From the NCBI RefSeq assembly GCF_000379105.1, contig NZ_KB900609.1:5282438-5346437 (forward strand): a stretch of 64,000 nt of DNA, written 5' to 3'. The DNA comes from Methylobacterium sp. WSM2598 (lineage in GTDB: Bacteria; Pseudomonadota; Alphaproteobacteria; Rhizobiales; Beijerinckiaceae). Under the pieces are notes generated by a model that saw nothing but the letters and a program-made list of their open reading frames with translations, searched no databases and was not told the origin of the DNA. Numbering within the stretch: the stretch's first letter is position 1; every line of letters starts with the position of its first letter. A program made the translations under genes and the position numbers. This document shows, one piece after another, positions 15,761 through 23,085 of this stretch.

Positions 15761-16332
15761 GGCCTGCCGAGGCGGGTCCGCTCGGGGGCGCCGTGATCCG
15801 GCGGCCTGAGGGTGGATCGTGTCCCGGGACGAGGCGCTTCGCCCTCGGCTGCCGCTCGGCTTTCGGCCCGCGCGTCGGGAGCGCGGCCGGGATGGAGGCG
15901 GCGCAACGCCCGCCCCGGCCTGAACGCGGCGGTCGGGCGCCGTGCCTCGCCCGGCCGCGTCCGGTGCCCGAGATCACCTCCGGCTCCCCGTCGAGGCCGG
16001 CAGCCCCGCGTCCGACGAATCCATCGGCCGAGCCTGGACAACGGCGCCGGATCGCTTCAGGTTCGATCGGTAAGACGATGTCCGGGGATCATGAACCCAG
16101 GGTGATCGAGGACCGGGTCCTCCACCCGGCGCCAATACTCGACCCCTGTACCTGGCGACCCCTGTACCTGGGAAGAAGCGCTCCCGCGTGCGAAGCCGGA
16201 TCTTCGACATCAGGGCCGATCTGAATGAGCATGAACGTTTCGCAATGACCGTCATCGATCGCAGGAGAGCCGACCGGCTGGCGGGCCTCTGGAGACCGGA
16301 ATTTCGATCCCATCACGTTCTCTGAGGTGAAG
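15761..16332. other. Long non-coding upstream region of the LacI-family gene
   Basis: About 570 bp with no convincing gene in six frames. It contains a 16-bp tandem duplication (GACCCCTGTACCTGG at 16141-16156 and 16157-16172). A weak GAACGTTT palindrome-like site at 16233-16240, about 95 bp before the LacI-family ATG, could be autoregulatory. The remainder looks like degenerate repeat-derived DNA. Confidence 0.5.
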
Positions 16333-17397
16333 ATGGCTCGCGTGACGATCAAGGATGTCGCACGCCGCGCCGGCGTGAGCTTTCAGACGGTGTCGCTGGT
16401 GCTGAATCACCCGGAGAAGGTGGCGCGCTCCACGCGGGAGATGGTGGGCGCGACGATGCGGGAGCTGGACTTCGTCCCCAGCCTCGCGGCCCGCTCGCTG
16501 CGCAAGAAGCCGAGCCGCAGCATCGCCTGCGTGTTCTCGGTCGGCGCCCAGCCCTACGACGACGTGACGGGCATGATGCAGGAGACCTACCAGGGCATCG
16601 TGCTGCAGACCTTCGCCCACGTCACGGACCGCCACGGCTACACGCTCGTCCATCGCCGCTGGAACGCCGGAGAGCCGGACGGCCTGAGCAGGATCACGAG
16701 CCTCGTGAGCGAGGCCCGGGTCGACGGCATGGTCGTGCTCGCCGACCGCCGCGACGACCCGCTGATCGCCTCGCTGCGGGCCAAGTCCGTCCCGTTCTTC
16801 GTGTTCGGCCTCGACGTGCCGGAGGCGAGCTTCGCGATGCGGGCGGAGCGCGACGCGGTTCGCCAGATCGTCGGCTACCTCGTCCGGACCGGCTGCAAGG
16901 CGATCTGCTTCTACAAGGGCGAGCGCGACGGCCGGCACCTGCCCGCCGTGGCCGATCGGCTCAGCGGATACCGGGAGGCCCTGGCGGCGGCGGGCCTGCG
17001 CCCGCGCGACGACCTCGTGGTCCCCTGCGATTGGAGTTCGGAGAGCGGATACCGGACGACCTTGCGCCTGCTCAGGCGTGCGCCGCGGCCCGACGCGATC
17101 GTGGCCGCCAACGACCGGGTCGCCTTCGGCGTGCTGAAGGCGCTGCACGAGCAGGGCGTCCGGGTCCCCGACGAGATCAGCGTCGTCGGCTTCGACAACC
17201 TGGTCCAGTGCGCCTACACGGTGCCGCGCCTGACCTCCATCGAGGTTCCGACGCTGGAGATGGTGGAGTTCGCGGTCACGACCCTGATCGAGATGATCGA
17301 GGGCGTGCGGGCGCCGCACGATCCGGCGCAGAAGCTGTACCCGGGGCGCCTCGTGGTGCGCGACTCCACGCGGCCCTTCGCGGAGGCGCGGCGATGA
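16333..17397 (+). CDS. LacI-family transcriptional regulator of the TonB uptake cluster
   Basis: A 354-residue LacI/GalR protein. Residues 1-55 hold the helix-turn-helix (VTIKDVARRAGVSFQTVSLV) and the minor-groove hinge helix (SLAARSLRKK), whose Leu normally intercalates at a central CpG of the operator. Residues ~62-340 form a periplasmic-binding-protein-like effector domain (ACVFSVG, DGMVVLADRR, PDAIVAANDRVAFGVLKAL, PDEISVVGFDN). ATG 16333 is chosen over GTG 16327 because GAGGTGA lies just upstream. It converges on tonB. GAACGTTC palindromes flank both structural operons of the cluster, so it probably represses the receptor and exbB units until a small ligand binds. Effector unknown. Confidence 0.9.
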   Translation: MARVTIKDVARRAGVSFQTVSLVLNHPEKVARSTREMVGATMRELDFVPSLAARSLRKKPSRSIACVFSVGAQPYDDVTGMMQETYQGIVLQTFAHVTDRHGYTLVHRRWNAGEPDGLSRITSLVSEARVDGMVVLADRRDDPLIASLRAKSVPFFVFGLDVPEASFAMRAERDAVRQIVGYLVRTGCKAICFYKGERDGRHLPAVADRLSGYREALAAAGLRPRDDLVVPCDWSSESGYRTTLRLLRRAPRPDAIVAANDRVAFGVLKALHEQGVRVPDEISVVGFDNLVQCAYTVPRLTSIEVPTLEMVEFAVTTLIEMIEGVRAPHDPAQKLYPGRLVVRDSTRPFAEARR

Positions 17398-17415
17398 CGC
17401 TGCGGTCCCGCCGCG

Positions 17416-18234
17416 TCATCGCCGCAGCGCGTACTCGATCGCGATGCGGCCGCTGAAATGCCCTCCGGGCGGCGGGGGCGGGCTGACGGCGCGCACCGCC
17501 TGCAGCGCGGCCGCGTCCAGGGCCGGATCGCCCGAGGATCGGCCGATCGCCGCGCTCGCGATGCGGCCCGACGGCCCGATCGCGAAGCTGACCATCACCA
17601 CGCCGGATGCCTGCCTGTCGCGGGCCGCGGCCGGATAGGATTTGTGCCGGTTGATCTCCGCCTTCAGGATCGCGCCGTAGGCCGCGACCGCCTGGCCGGA
17701 CCGGATATTCGCGCCCTGGTCGGCCCCCGCATGCGCCCGGTGCTGCGCCATGCTCGCCTGGCTGGGCTTGGAGTCGGGCTTGCGCGGCGGCCTCGTCTCC
17801 GCCCGCGGCCGTTCCGGCGGGCGCGGCTTGGGCGGCTTGGGCGGGGCGGGTCGCGGCGGCGCGGGCGGCTCCGGCGGGCGGACCGGGATCGCCGGGGCGG
17901 CCGGGCTCTCCCGGACCGGCGGCGGTTCGGCCTCCGCCGGCGGCGGGGGCGGCGGGGGCTCCGGCGGCGCGGGTTCGGGCTCCGGCGGCATCTCGGCCGC
18001 GCTGCGCGTCTCCTCGGCCTCGTCGGTCGTGGCGTCGCCCTGCGCCACCACGCTGATCTCGAGGGTCTCGACGGCGGAGGGCGGCGCCGGGGACGGCCGC
18101 GGCACCCACAGGAGCAGCCCATGGGCCGCGAGCGCGACGGCGAAGGCCGCTGCGCGCGCCAGCGCGCGGGGATGGTCCCCCTTCGACCGCGGCGGCGCGA
18201 GGTCCCGCGCCTCGGCGAGTCCCGCCGCGGTCAT
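17416..18234 (-). CDS. tonB: TonB energy-transducing protein
   Basis: A 272-residue TonB. There is one N-terminal membrane anchor (ALARAAAFAVALAAHGLLLW), then a Pro/Glu-rich then Pro/Lys-rich periplasmic spacer (~residues 80-170). The C-terminal TonB box-binding domain follows (YPAAARDRQASGVVMVSFAI, then GPSGRI and SGRIAIEYALRR at the end). It spans the periplasm to deliver ExbB/ExbD energy to an outer-membrane receptor. The start ATG 18234 overlaps the stop of exbD (ATGA), so exbB-exbD-tonB is one coupled operon on the minus strand. Its proximity to a single receptor and shared operator-like sites suggest a dedicated rather than housekeeping TonB. Confidence 0.92.
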   Translation of the reverse strand: MTAAGLAEARDLAPPRSKGDHPRALARAAAFAVALAAHGLLLWVPRPSPAPPSAVETLEISVVAQGDATTDEAEETRSAAEMPPEPEPAPPEPPPPPPPAEAEPPPVRESPAAPAIPVRPPEPPAPPRPAPPKPPKPRPPERPRAETRPPRKPDSKPSQASMAQHRAHAGADQGANIRSGQAVAAYGAILKAEINRHKSYPAAARDRQASGVVMVSFAIGPSGRIASAAIGRSSGDPALDAAALQAVRAVSPPPPPGGHFSGRIAIEYALRR

Positions 18235-18695
18235 GGCTCGGATCCCGTCGCCCGCCGGGGCGCGGGGTGTCCCGCCTCGCCGGCGCTCCCGCGGTTGGCG
18301 ACCACGGCGAGGTGCGTGATCCCGCTCGATGCGAGCAGGTCCATGACCTTGACCACGTCGCCGTAGGAGGCGTCCTTGTCGCCCCTCAGGTGAACGACCC
18401 GCGACAGGTCGTTCTCGATCGCCGCCGTCACCGCCGGGACGAGCCGGTCGAGCGCGATCTCGTCGGTGCCGATGAAGACCCTGCCGTCCTTGGCAACGGC
18501 GACGACCGCCGGCTCCTTCGGGTCGATGGGCTTGGCGGCCCGGGATTGCGGCAGGTTCACCTTCATCCCGGTCGTCAGCAGCGGTGCCGTCACCATGAAG
18601 ACGATCAGGAGGACCAGCATCACGTCGATGAGCGGCGTGACGTTGATGTCGGCGGAGGACCCGTACGGGCCGCTCCCGCGGCTGGAGAAGGCCAT
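18231..18695 (-). CDS. exbD: ExbD-family proton-channel subunit (biopolymer transport)
   Basis: A 154-residue inner-membrane protein. One N-terminal helix carries the functional Asp (INVTPLIDVMLVLLIVFMVT, the D of PLIDVML). A periplasmic ExbD domain follows (KVNLPQS, VFIGTDEI, VHLRGDKDASYGDVVKVMDL). It forms the proton-driven motor with ExbB that powers TonB. Its ATG overlaps the exbB stop by one base (TGATG), and its own stop overlaps the tonB start. The longer open frame upstream is a shadow over exbB. The C-terminus has an ~15-residue polar extension after VVANRGS. Confidence 0.93.
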   Translation of the reverse strand: MAFSSRGSGPYGSSADINVTPLIDVMLVLLIVFMVTAPLLTTGMKVNLPQSRAAKPIDPKEPAVVAVAKDGRVFIGTDEIALDRLVPAVTAAIENDLSRVVHLRGDKDASYGDVVKVMDLLASSGITHLAVVANRGSAGEAGHPAPRRATGSEP

Positions 18696-19330
18696 CAGCG
18701 GGCTCCCCGGTCGACCGCGCGGGCCTTGACGACGAGGTCGACGGCGAGCGCCTCGATGAGATGGCCCATATGCTGCGACAGCCGGCCGAGCACGGCGCCC
18801 AGGCGGCCGTGGGCCACGGCGGCCGGGATGGCGGCGATCAGGCCGATCGCGGTGGTCGCCAGGGCCTCGGCGATGCCGGGCGCCACCACGGCGAGGCTGG
18901 TGTCCTTGGCGTCGGCGATGCTGATGAAGCTGTTCATGATGCCCCAGACCGTGCCGAGCAGCCCCACGAACGGGGCCACGGACGCGATCACGGCGAGGTG
19001 CGAGTAGCCGCCCTCCGTGGCGGTCATCGCGCGGGCGGCCGCCCGCTCCATCGCGGCGGCGGTCCGCCGCTGCACCTCGCCGAGGCTCTCCTCGGGGAGC
19101 ACGAGGGCCGCCGCCTGCCTCCCCGCCTCGACCACCGGCCGCAGGAGGTCCGGAACCTCGCCGCGCTCCAGACCCCTCAGCGACCGCCGAAGCTTGGCGG
19201 TGGTGTAGAGGCTCTCGAGGATCAGGACCCAGCACCACGCCGAGGAGGCGACGAGGGTCAGGATCACGGCCCGGCCGACCAATCCTGCCTGGAAGAACAT
19301 GGCCGACGGTGAGAACGTTATGGCGTCCAT
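18695..19330 (-). CDS. exbB: ExbB-family proton-channel subunit (MotA/TolQ/ExbB)
   Basis: A 211-residue inner-membrane protein with three membrane helices: residues ~15-35 (GLVGRAVILTLVASSAWCWV) and two in the conserved MotA/TolQ/ExbB domain (AVIASVAPFVGLLGTVWGIM and VVAPGIAEALATTAIGLIAA). It forms the pentameric channel around ExbD. The start ATG 19330 (MDAITFSPSAMFF) is preferred to an upstream in-frame start because the extra 23 residues are not family-like. An operator-like site overlaps codons 3-7 and another lies about 70 bp upstream. This is the first gene of the exbB-exbD-tonB operon. Confidence 0.92.
   Translation of the reverse strand: MDAITFSPSAMFFQAGLVGRAVILTLVASSAWCWVLILESLYTTAKLRRSLRGLERGEVPDLLRPVVEAGRQAAALVLPEESLGEVQRRTAAAMERAAARAMTATEGGYSHLAVIASVAPFVGLLGTVWGIMNSFISIADAKDTSLAVVAPGIAEALATTAIGLIAAIPAAVAHGRLGAVLGRLSQHMGHLIEALAVDLVVKARAVDRGAR
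19311..19322 (-). promoter_or_regulatory. Operator-like site 4 (degenerate) inside exbB codons 3-7
   Basis: GAGAACGTTATG matches the 12-bp operator at 9 positions, including AGAACGTT. Its place at the start of the coding region mirrors site 2 in the receptor gene. Weak on its own. Confidence 0.4.
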
Positions 19331-19400
19331 CGTGCAATCCCGGGATGGGCGGGGTCCCGGCACGCCGATGATCGGCGCCGCAGAGCCCGCCGAGCGCAAT

Positions 19401-19412
19401 TGGAACGTTCTA
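19401..19412 (-). promoter_or_regulatory. Operator-like site 3, TAGAACGTTCCA read toward exbB
   Basis: On the minus strand this is identical over 12 bp to site 1 upstream of the TonB receptor. It lies 71 bp before the exbB ATG, within an AT-rich island (GGAAGTAATAGAACG on the minus strand). It links the two transcription units into one regulon. Confidence 0.7.
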
Positions 19413-19594
19413 TTACTTCCGTCCGTGTCGGCTTCGTGACAGGCCCGGGGTGAACCTTGCGTCAGCGGGGCGTCGTGCCGGGAAAACGCCGGGTCGGGAG
19501 CGATGCGGCCCCCTCGGCGGTCCCCTCGGCGGCCCCCTCGGACCTGGATGGCCGGGCGGCCGGCGCGGAGGGCTCCGCGCCGGCCCGGGCGTCC

Positions 19595-19975
19595 TCACCG
19601 GAGGGCCGCCGTCTCCTGCACCTCGACCGGCCCGGCCGAGACGCTGACCGCGTCGCCCTCGCGGCGGATCTCGATCACCCGCGCCGCGGCGCCGCTCTGG
19701 CGGGGCGTCGAGACCGTGAGGCTCTGGCCCTCGGCGAGCACGCCTTCGAGCCGCACGGCCGGGGCCGCCGCCCGCGGGGCGAGCGTCACCACGACGTGGT
19801 AGCCCCGCGGCTCGGGCGTGTAGTAGGCGACCCCGGCGAGGGGACCGAGGTCGATGCTCCGGGCCTGGGCGGGTCCGAGGGACCCGGCCCGCGCCGGCGC
19901 GAGCGGTTCGGCCCGCGCGGGGCCGAGAAGGGACAGGGCGGCCGCGGCCGCGACGACGAGCGTGCGAGCGTTCAT
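19595..19975 (-). CDS. Small secreted protein of unknown function
   Basis: A 126-residue precursor with a Sec signal peptide (MNARTLVVAAAAALSLLGPARA). A mature domain of about 100 residues follows with alternating hydrophobic strands (YHVVVTLAPRA, VRLEGVLAEGQSLTVST, RVIEIRREGDAVSVSAG), suggesting a small beta-sandwich. ATG 19975 is used because it begins the signal peptide; the frame is open further upstream. It is divergent from the LysR gene at 20074 across 98 bp, the classical arrangement in which a LysR regulator controls its neighbour. No family recognised. Upstream, toward exbB, 19413-19594 is repetitive GC-rich DNA. Confidence 0.65.
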   Translation of the reverse strand: MNARTLVVAAAAALSLLGPARAEPLAPARAGSLGPAQARSIDLGPLAGVAYYTPEPRGYHVVVTLAPRAAAPAVRLEGVLAEGQSLTVSTPRQSGAAARVIEIRREGDAVSVSAGPVEVQETAALR

Positions 19976-20073
19976 GATGGCGAGACTTTCAGGCTGGCGG
20001 CGCCCAATCCGGCACCGCGTCTGGGCCCCATATGCGCTGCGCCGCAGCATGGATCAAACAGATCGCATCGATA

Positions 20074-21003
20074 ATGACTATTGATCACATCGATCTTTCC
20101 CGGATCGACCTCAACCTCCTGGTCGCCCTCGACGCGCTGCTGGCCGAGCGCAGCGTGACGCGGGCGGCGGCGCGGGTCGGGGTGGGGCAGTCGGCGATGA
20201 GCAGCAGCCTCGGGCGGCTGCGCGCGCTGTTCGGCGACGACTTGCTGACCCGGGCCCCGGAGGGCATGCGGCCGACGCCGCGGGCGCTCTCCCTCGCCGA
20301 GCCGGTGCGGACGCTGCTGCGGCAGGTCCAGGTCCTGGTGCGGCGGGACGAGGCCTTCGACCCGCGCACCGTCGCGCGCACCTTCACGATCAGCCTGCCG
20401 GATTCCACCGAGGTGCTGCTCGGCCCGACGCTGCTCGCCTACCTGCGCGCCGAGGCGCCGGGCATCAGCCTGCTCCTGCGCTCCGTCGACCGCGCCCACA
20501 TCCTGCAGGAGATCGATGCCGACCGGGTCGACCTCGCCATCGACCTGTCGTTCCGCGGCCAGCAGCACCACAAGCAGCGCCTGCTCTATCGCGATTCCTA
20601 CGTCTGCCTGTTCAACGCGGCGCTGGTCGGCCTCGCGCCGCCGATCTCGCTCGAGGATTACCTGCGCTTTCCCCACGTGCTGACGAGCCTGCGCGAGACC
20701 GCGCACGGGGTGGTCGACGACGCGCTCGCCAAGCTCGGCCGCAGCCGGACCCTCGCCGTCACCTCGCCGCGCTTCCTCGCCGTGCCGTTCCTGGTGCGCA
20801 GCGCCCCGGTCCTGACCACCATGCAGGCCCGGCTCGCCCACCTCTTCGCGGAGGCGCTCGGCCTGACGGTGAGCCCGGCGCCGGTCCCCCTCGACGAGGT
20901 CGCCATGTCGATGCTCTGGCACGCCTCCTACGACGACGACCCGGCCCATCGCTGGCTGCGCAACCTGCTGCGCCGCCTCGCCACCGCGCCGGCAGAGGCC
21001 TGA
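20074..21003 (+). CDS. LysR-family transcriptional regulator (NodD-like subgroup)
   Basis: A 309-residue LysR protein. It has an N-terminal winged HTH (IDLNLLVALDALLAERSVTR, AARVGVGQSAMSSSLGRLR, then FGDDLLTR) and a ~210-residue effector-binding domain (RTFTISLPDSTEVLLGPTLL onward). The residue pattern 'hxSRIDLNLLVALDAL' and 'RxPEGMRPTPRALSLAEPV' is that of the NodD/LinR subgroup. ATG 20074 (MTIDHIDLSRIDLN) is chosen over an upstream in-frame ATG because NodD-like proteins begin here. It is divergent from the small secreted protein, its likely target. The spacer contains GATCACATCGATC-type symmetric sequence. Confidence 0.9.
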   Translation: MTIDHIDLSRIDLNLLVALDALLAERSVTRAAARVGVGQSAMSSSLGRLRALFGDDLLTRAPEGMRPTPRALSLAEPVRTLLRQVQVLVRRDEAFDPRTVARTFTISLPDSTEVLLGPTLLAYLRAEAPGISLLLRSVDRAHILQEIDADRVDLAIDLSFRGQQHHKQRLLYRDSYVCLFNAALVGLAPPISLEDYLRFPHVLTSLRETAHGVVDDALAKLGRSRTLAVTSPRFLAVPFLVRSAPVLTTMQARLAHLFAEALGLTVSPAPVPLDEVAMSMLWHASYDDDPAHRWLRNLLRRLATAPAEA

Positions 21004-21036
21004 CGGAGCGGCCCCTCCGGGACCCGGAGGGGGGCG

Positions 21037-22818
21037 TCAGGCCAGCGGCCACACCAGCAGGATCAGCGGCACGCCCGCGACCAGCACCAGCAGCGAGAGC
21101 GGCGCGCCCAGGCGGGCGTAATCCCCGAACCGGTAGCCGCCCGGCCCCATCACCAGCGTGTTGCACTGGTGGCCGATCGGCGTGAGGAAGTCGCAGCCCG
21201 CCCCGATCGCCACCGCCATCAGGAACGCGTCGGGGCGGTAGCCCAGCGTCGTGGCGAAGCTCGCGGCGAGGGGCGCCATCACCAGCACCGTCGCGGCGTT
21301 GTTGAGGAAGGGCGTCACCGCCATGGCGGCGAGCATGATGAGACCGACCGCGCCCCAGCCCGGCAGCAGGATTCCGAGCTGCGACAGCCAGCCCGCGAAG
21401 AGGTCGGTGGTGCCGGTGGTGCGCAGCGTGTCGCTGACCGGGATCAGGGCCCCGAGCATCACCAGGATCGGCCACTCGATCGCCTCGTAGGCCTCGCGGG
21501 CCGGCAGGGTCCGGAACAGCACCACGCCGAGGGCCGCCGCGAAGAAGGCGACCGTCACCGGCACGAGGCTGAAGGCGACCGCGATCACCGTCGCGGCCAG
21601 GATCGACAGGGTGATCCAGCCCCGGCGGGCGCTGCCGAGGGGCAGGCTGCGCGCCGCCAGGGGCCACAGGCCGAGGTCGCGCAGCCGCGCCGGCAGCCCC
21701 GCCTCGCGGCCCTGGAGAACGATCACGTCGCCCGTGCGCAGCCGGATGTCGCGCAGGCGCTCGGTGAAGCGCTTGCCCGCCCGGCTGACCGCCAGCAGGT
21801 TCACGTCGAAGCGCTCGTGCAGGGCGATGCGGCCCGCCGATTGCCCGATCAGGACCGAGGTCGGGCCGATCACCGCCTCGACGGTGCCGACCTCGTCCTC
21901 CGCCCCGTCCTCCTCGCGGGTCGGCCGGTCCTGCCCGTCGAGGAGCAGGCCGGCCTCGCCGATGAAGCGGTCGAGGGCGGTGGGGTCGCCGCGCAGGATC
22001 ACCCGATCCTCGGCGCGCAGCACCGCGTCCGGCAGCGGCACGGTGCGGCGGGTCTTGTCCCGCACGAGGCCCGTGACGCTGACCTCGCCGTCGGCATTCG
22101 CGGTCAGGTCGGAGAGCGTGCGGCCCGCGAAGGGCGAGTCCTGCGGCAGGCGCGCCTCCGTGGCGTAGTCGCTGATCGCCACCGCCGCGTCGAGGCCGGG
22201 CGTGCCGCGCCGGTCGCGCGGCAGCAGCCGGTAGCCGACGCACAGGAACGCCACCCCGGCCACCATCAGGCCGATCCCCACCGGCGCGAAGTCGAACATC
22301 CGGAACGGCGTCCCCGTGAGTTCGCCGCGCAGCCGCGCCACGATGATGTTGGGCGAGGTGCCGATCTGGGTGACGAGGCCCCCGAGCAGGGCCGCGAAGG
22401 ACATCGGCATCAGGAAGAGCGACGGCGAGCGGTTGCCCTTCTGCGCGAGCTGGAAGGCGATCGGCAGCATGATCGCCAGAGCGCCGATGTTCTTGATGAA
22501 GGCCGAGAGCACCGCCACGGTCGCGACGAGGAGCGCCACCTGCGCCTGGGCGCTGCGCAGGCGCGGTGCGATCGGGCGCAGGGCCGCCTCGACGGCGCCC
22601 GACCGCGCCACCGCGGCGCTCACCACGAGGGCGCTCGCCACGATGATCACGATGTCGTCCGAGAAGCCGCCGAACGCCTCCCTGGCCGGGACGAGGCCGC
22701 TCGCGATCCCGCCGAGCAGCGCGAGCCCGGCCACGATGTCGTAGCGCAGGCGCCCCCAGACGAAGAGCAGCATCGTGCCGGCGATGAGCGCGCAGGCGAT
22801 GATCTGCTGATGCGTCAT
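21037..22818 (-). CDS. SLC13-family anion permease with two RCK_C (TrkA-C) domains
   Basis: A 593-residue inner-membrane transporter of the ArsB/NhaD/DASS superfamily. An N-terminal membrane half (SAFIKNIGALAIMLPIA, then LGGLVTQIGTSPNIIVA) is followed by two cytosolic TrkA-C domains (~residues 210-285 and ~310-385; VILRGDPTALDRF, DVIVLQGREAGLPARL). A C-terminal membrane half carries the matching hairpins (VTPFLNNAATVLVMAPLA, IGAGCDFLTPIGHQCNTLVM). This architecture is that of sulfate/dicarboxylate-type sodium-coupled permeases; the solute cannot be fixed from sequence. The start codon lies at the first unit of a 21-bp tandem repeat, whose GGGGATC serves as a Shine-Dalgarno. It converges on the LysR gene. 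Confidence 0.88.
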   Translation of the reverse strand: MTHQQIIACALIAGTMLLFVWGRLRYDIVAGLALLGGIASGLVPAREAFGGFSDDIVIIVASALVVSAAVARSGAVEAALRPIAPRLRSAQAQVALLVATVAVLSAFIKNIGALAIMLPIAFQLAQKGNRSPSLFLMPMSFAALLGGLVTQIGTSPNIIVARLRGELTGTPFRMFDFAPVGIGLMVAGVAFLCVGYRLLPRDRRGTPGLDAAVAISDYATEARLPQDSPFAGRTLSDLTANADGEVSVTGLVRDKTRRTVPLPDAVLRAEDRVILRGDPTALDRFIGEAGLLLDGQDRPTREEDGAEDEVGTVEAVIGPTSVLIGQSAGRIALHERFDVNLLAVSRAGKRFTERLRDIRLRTGDVIVLQGREAGLPARLRDLGLWPLAARSLPLGSARRGWITLSILAATVIAVAFSLVPVTVAFFAAALGVVLFRTLPAREAYEAIEWPILVMLGALIPVSDTLRTTGTTDLFAGWLSQLGILLPGWGAVGLIMLAAMAVTPFLNNAATVLVMAPLAASFATTLGYRPDAFLMAVAIGAGCDFLTPIGHQCNTLVMGPGGYRFGDYARLGAPLSLLVLVAGVPLILLVWPLA

Positions 22819-22901
22819 CGCGGCGATCCCCGGTGGGATCGCGGCGATCCCCGACGAGATCGCGGCGATCCCCGACTGGATCGCGCGGATTCCCGGCGGG
22901 G
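22818..22901. repeat. 21-bp tandem repeat, about four units, at the start of the SLC13 gene
   Basis: Units start at 22818, 22839, 22860 and 22881 (consensus TCGCGGCGATCCCCG plus six variable bases); the last is degenerate. The first unit includes the last base of the SLC13 ATG, so unit number sets the spacing of the 5' leader. The rest of the 267-bp gap (22902-23085) is featureless apart from GGAGGG before the Mfd-like gene. Confidence 0.8.
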
Positions 22902-23085
22902 GAGCGGACTTGTCCCGCGGCGGCGCGGGCCTCCGGGCGAGAGCGGCATGGGCCTCCAGGCGGCCGGGACGGGGCTCGAAGAACCGCTCGCGACGGCGCG
23001 CTGTTCCTGCGGCCCGCGCCGCGAACCCTGCCGCCTGCCGGGACGTTGTCCGCGCCGCGCGGAGGGATCAGACGTCGATGGAAGC

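Noticed and set aside
16231..16242. GAACGTTT site upstream of the LacI-family gene as an autoregulatory operator
   Set aside because: Only 7 of 12 positions match the operator seen at the receptor and exbB; kept as a note only.
22818..22901. CRISPR-like array
   Set aside because: Units are contiguous 21-bp tandem repeats without spacers; no cas genes in the window.
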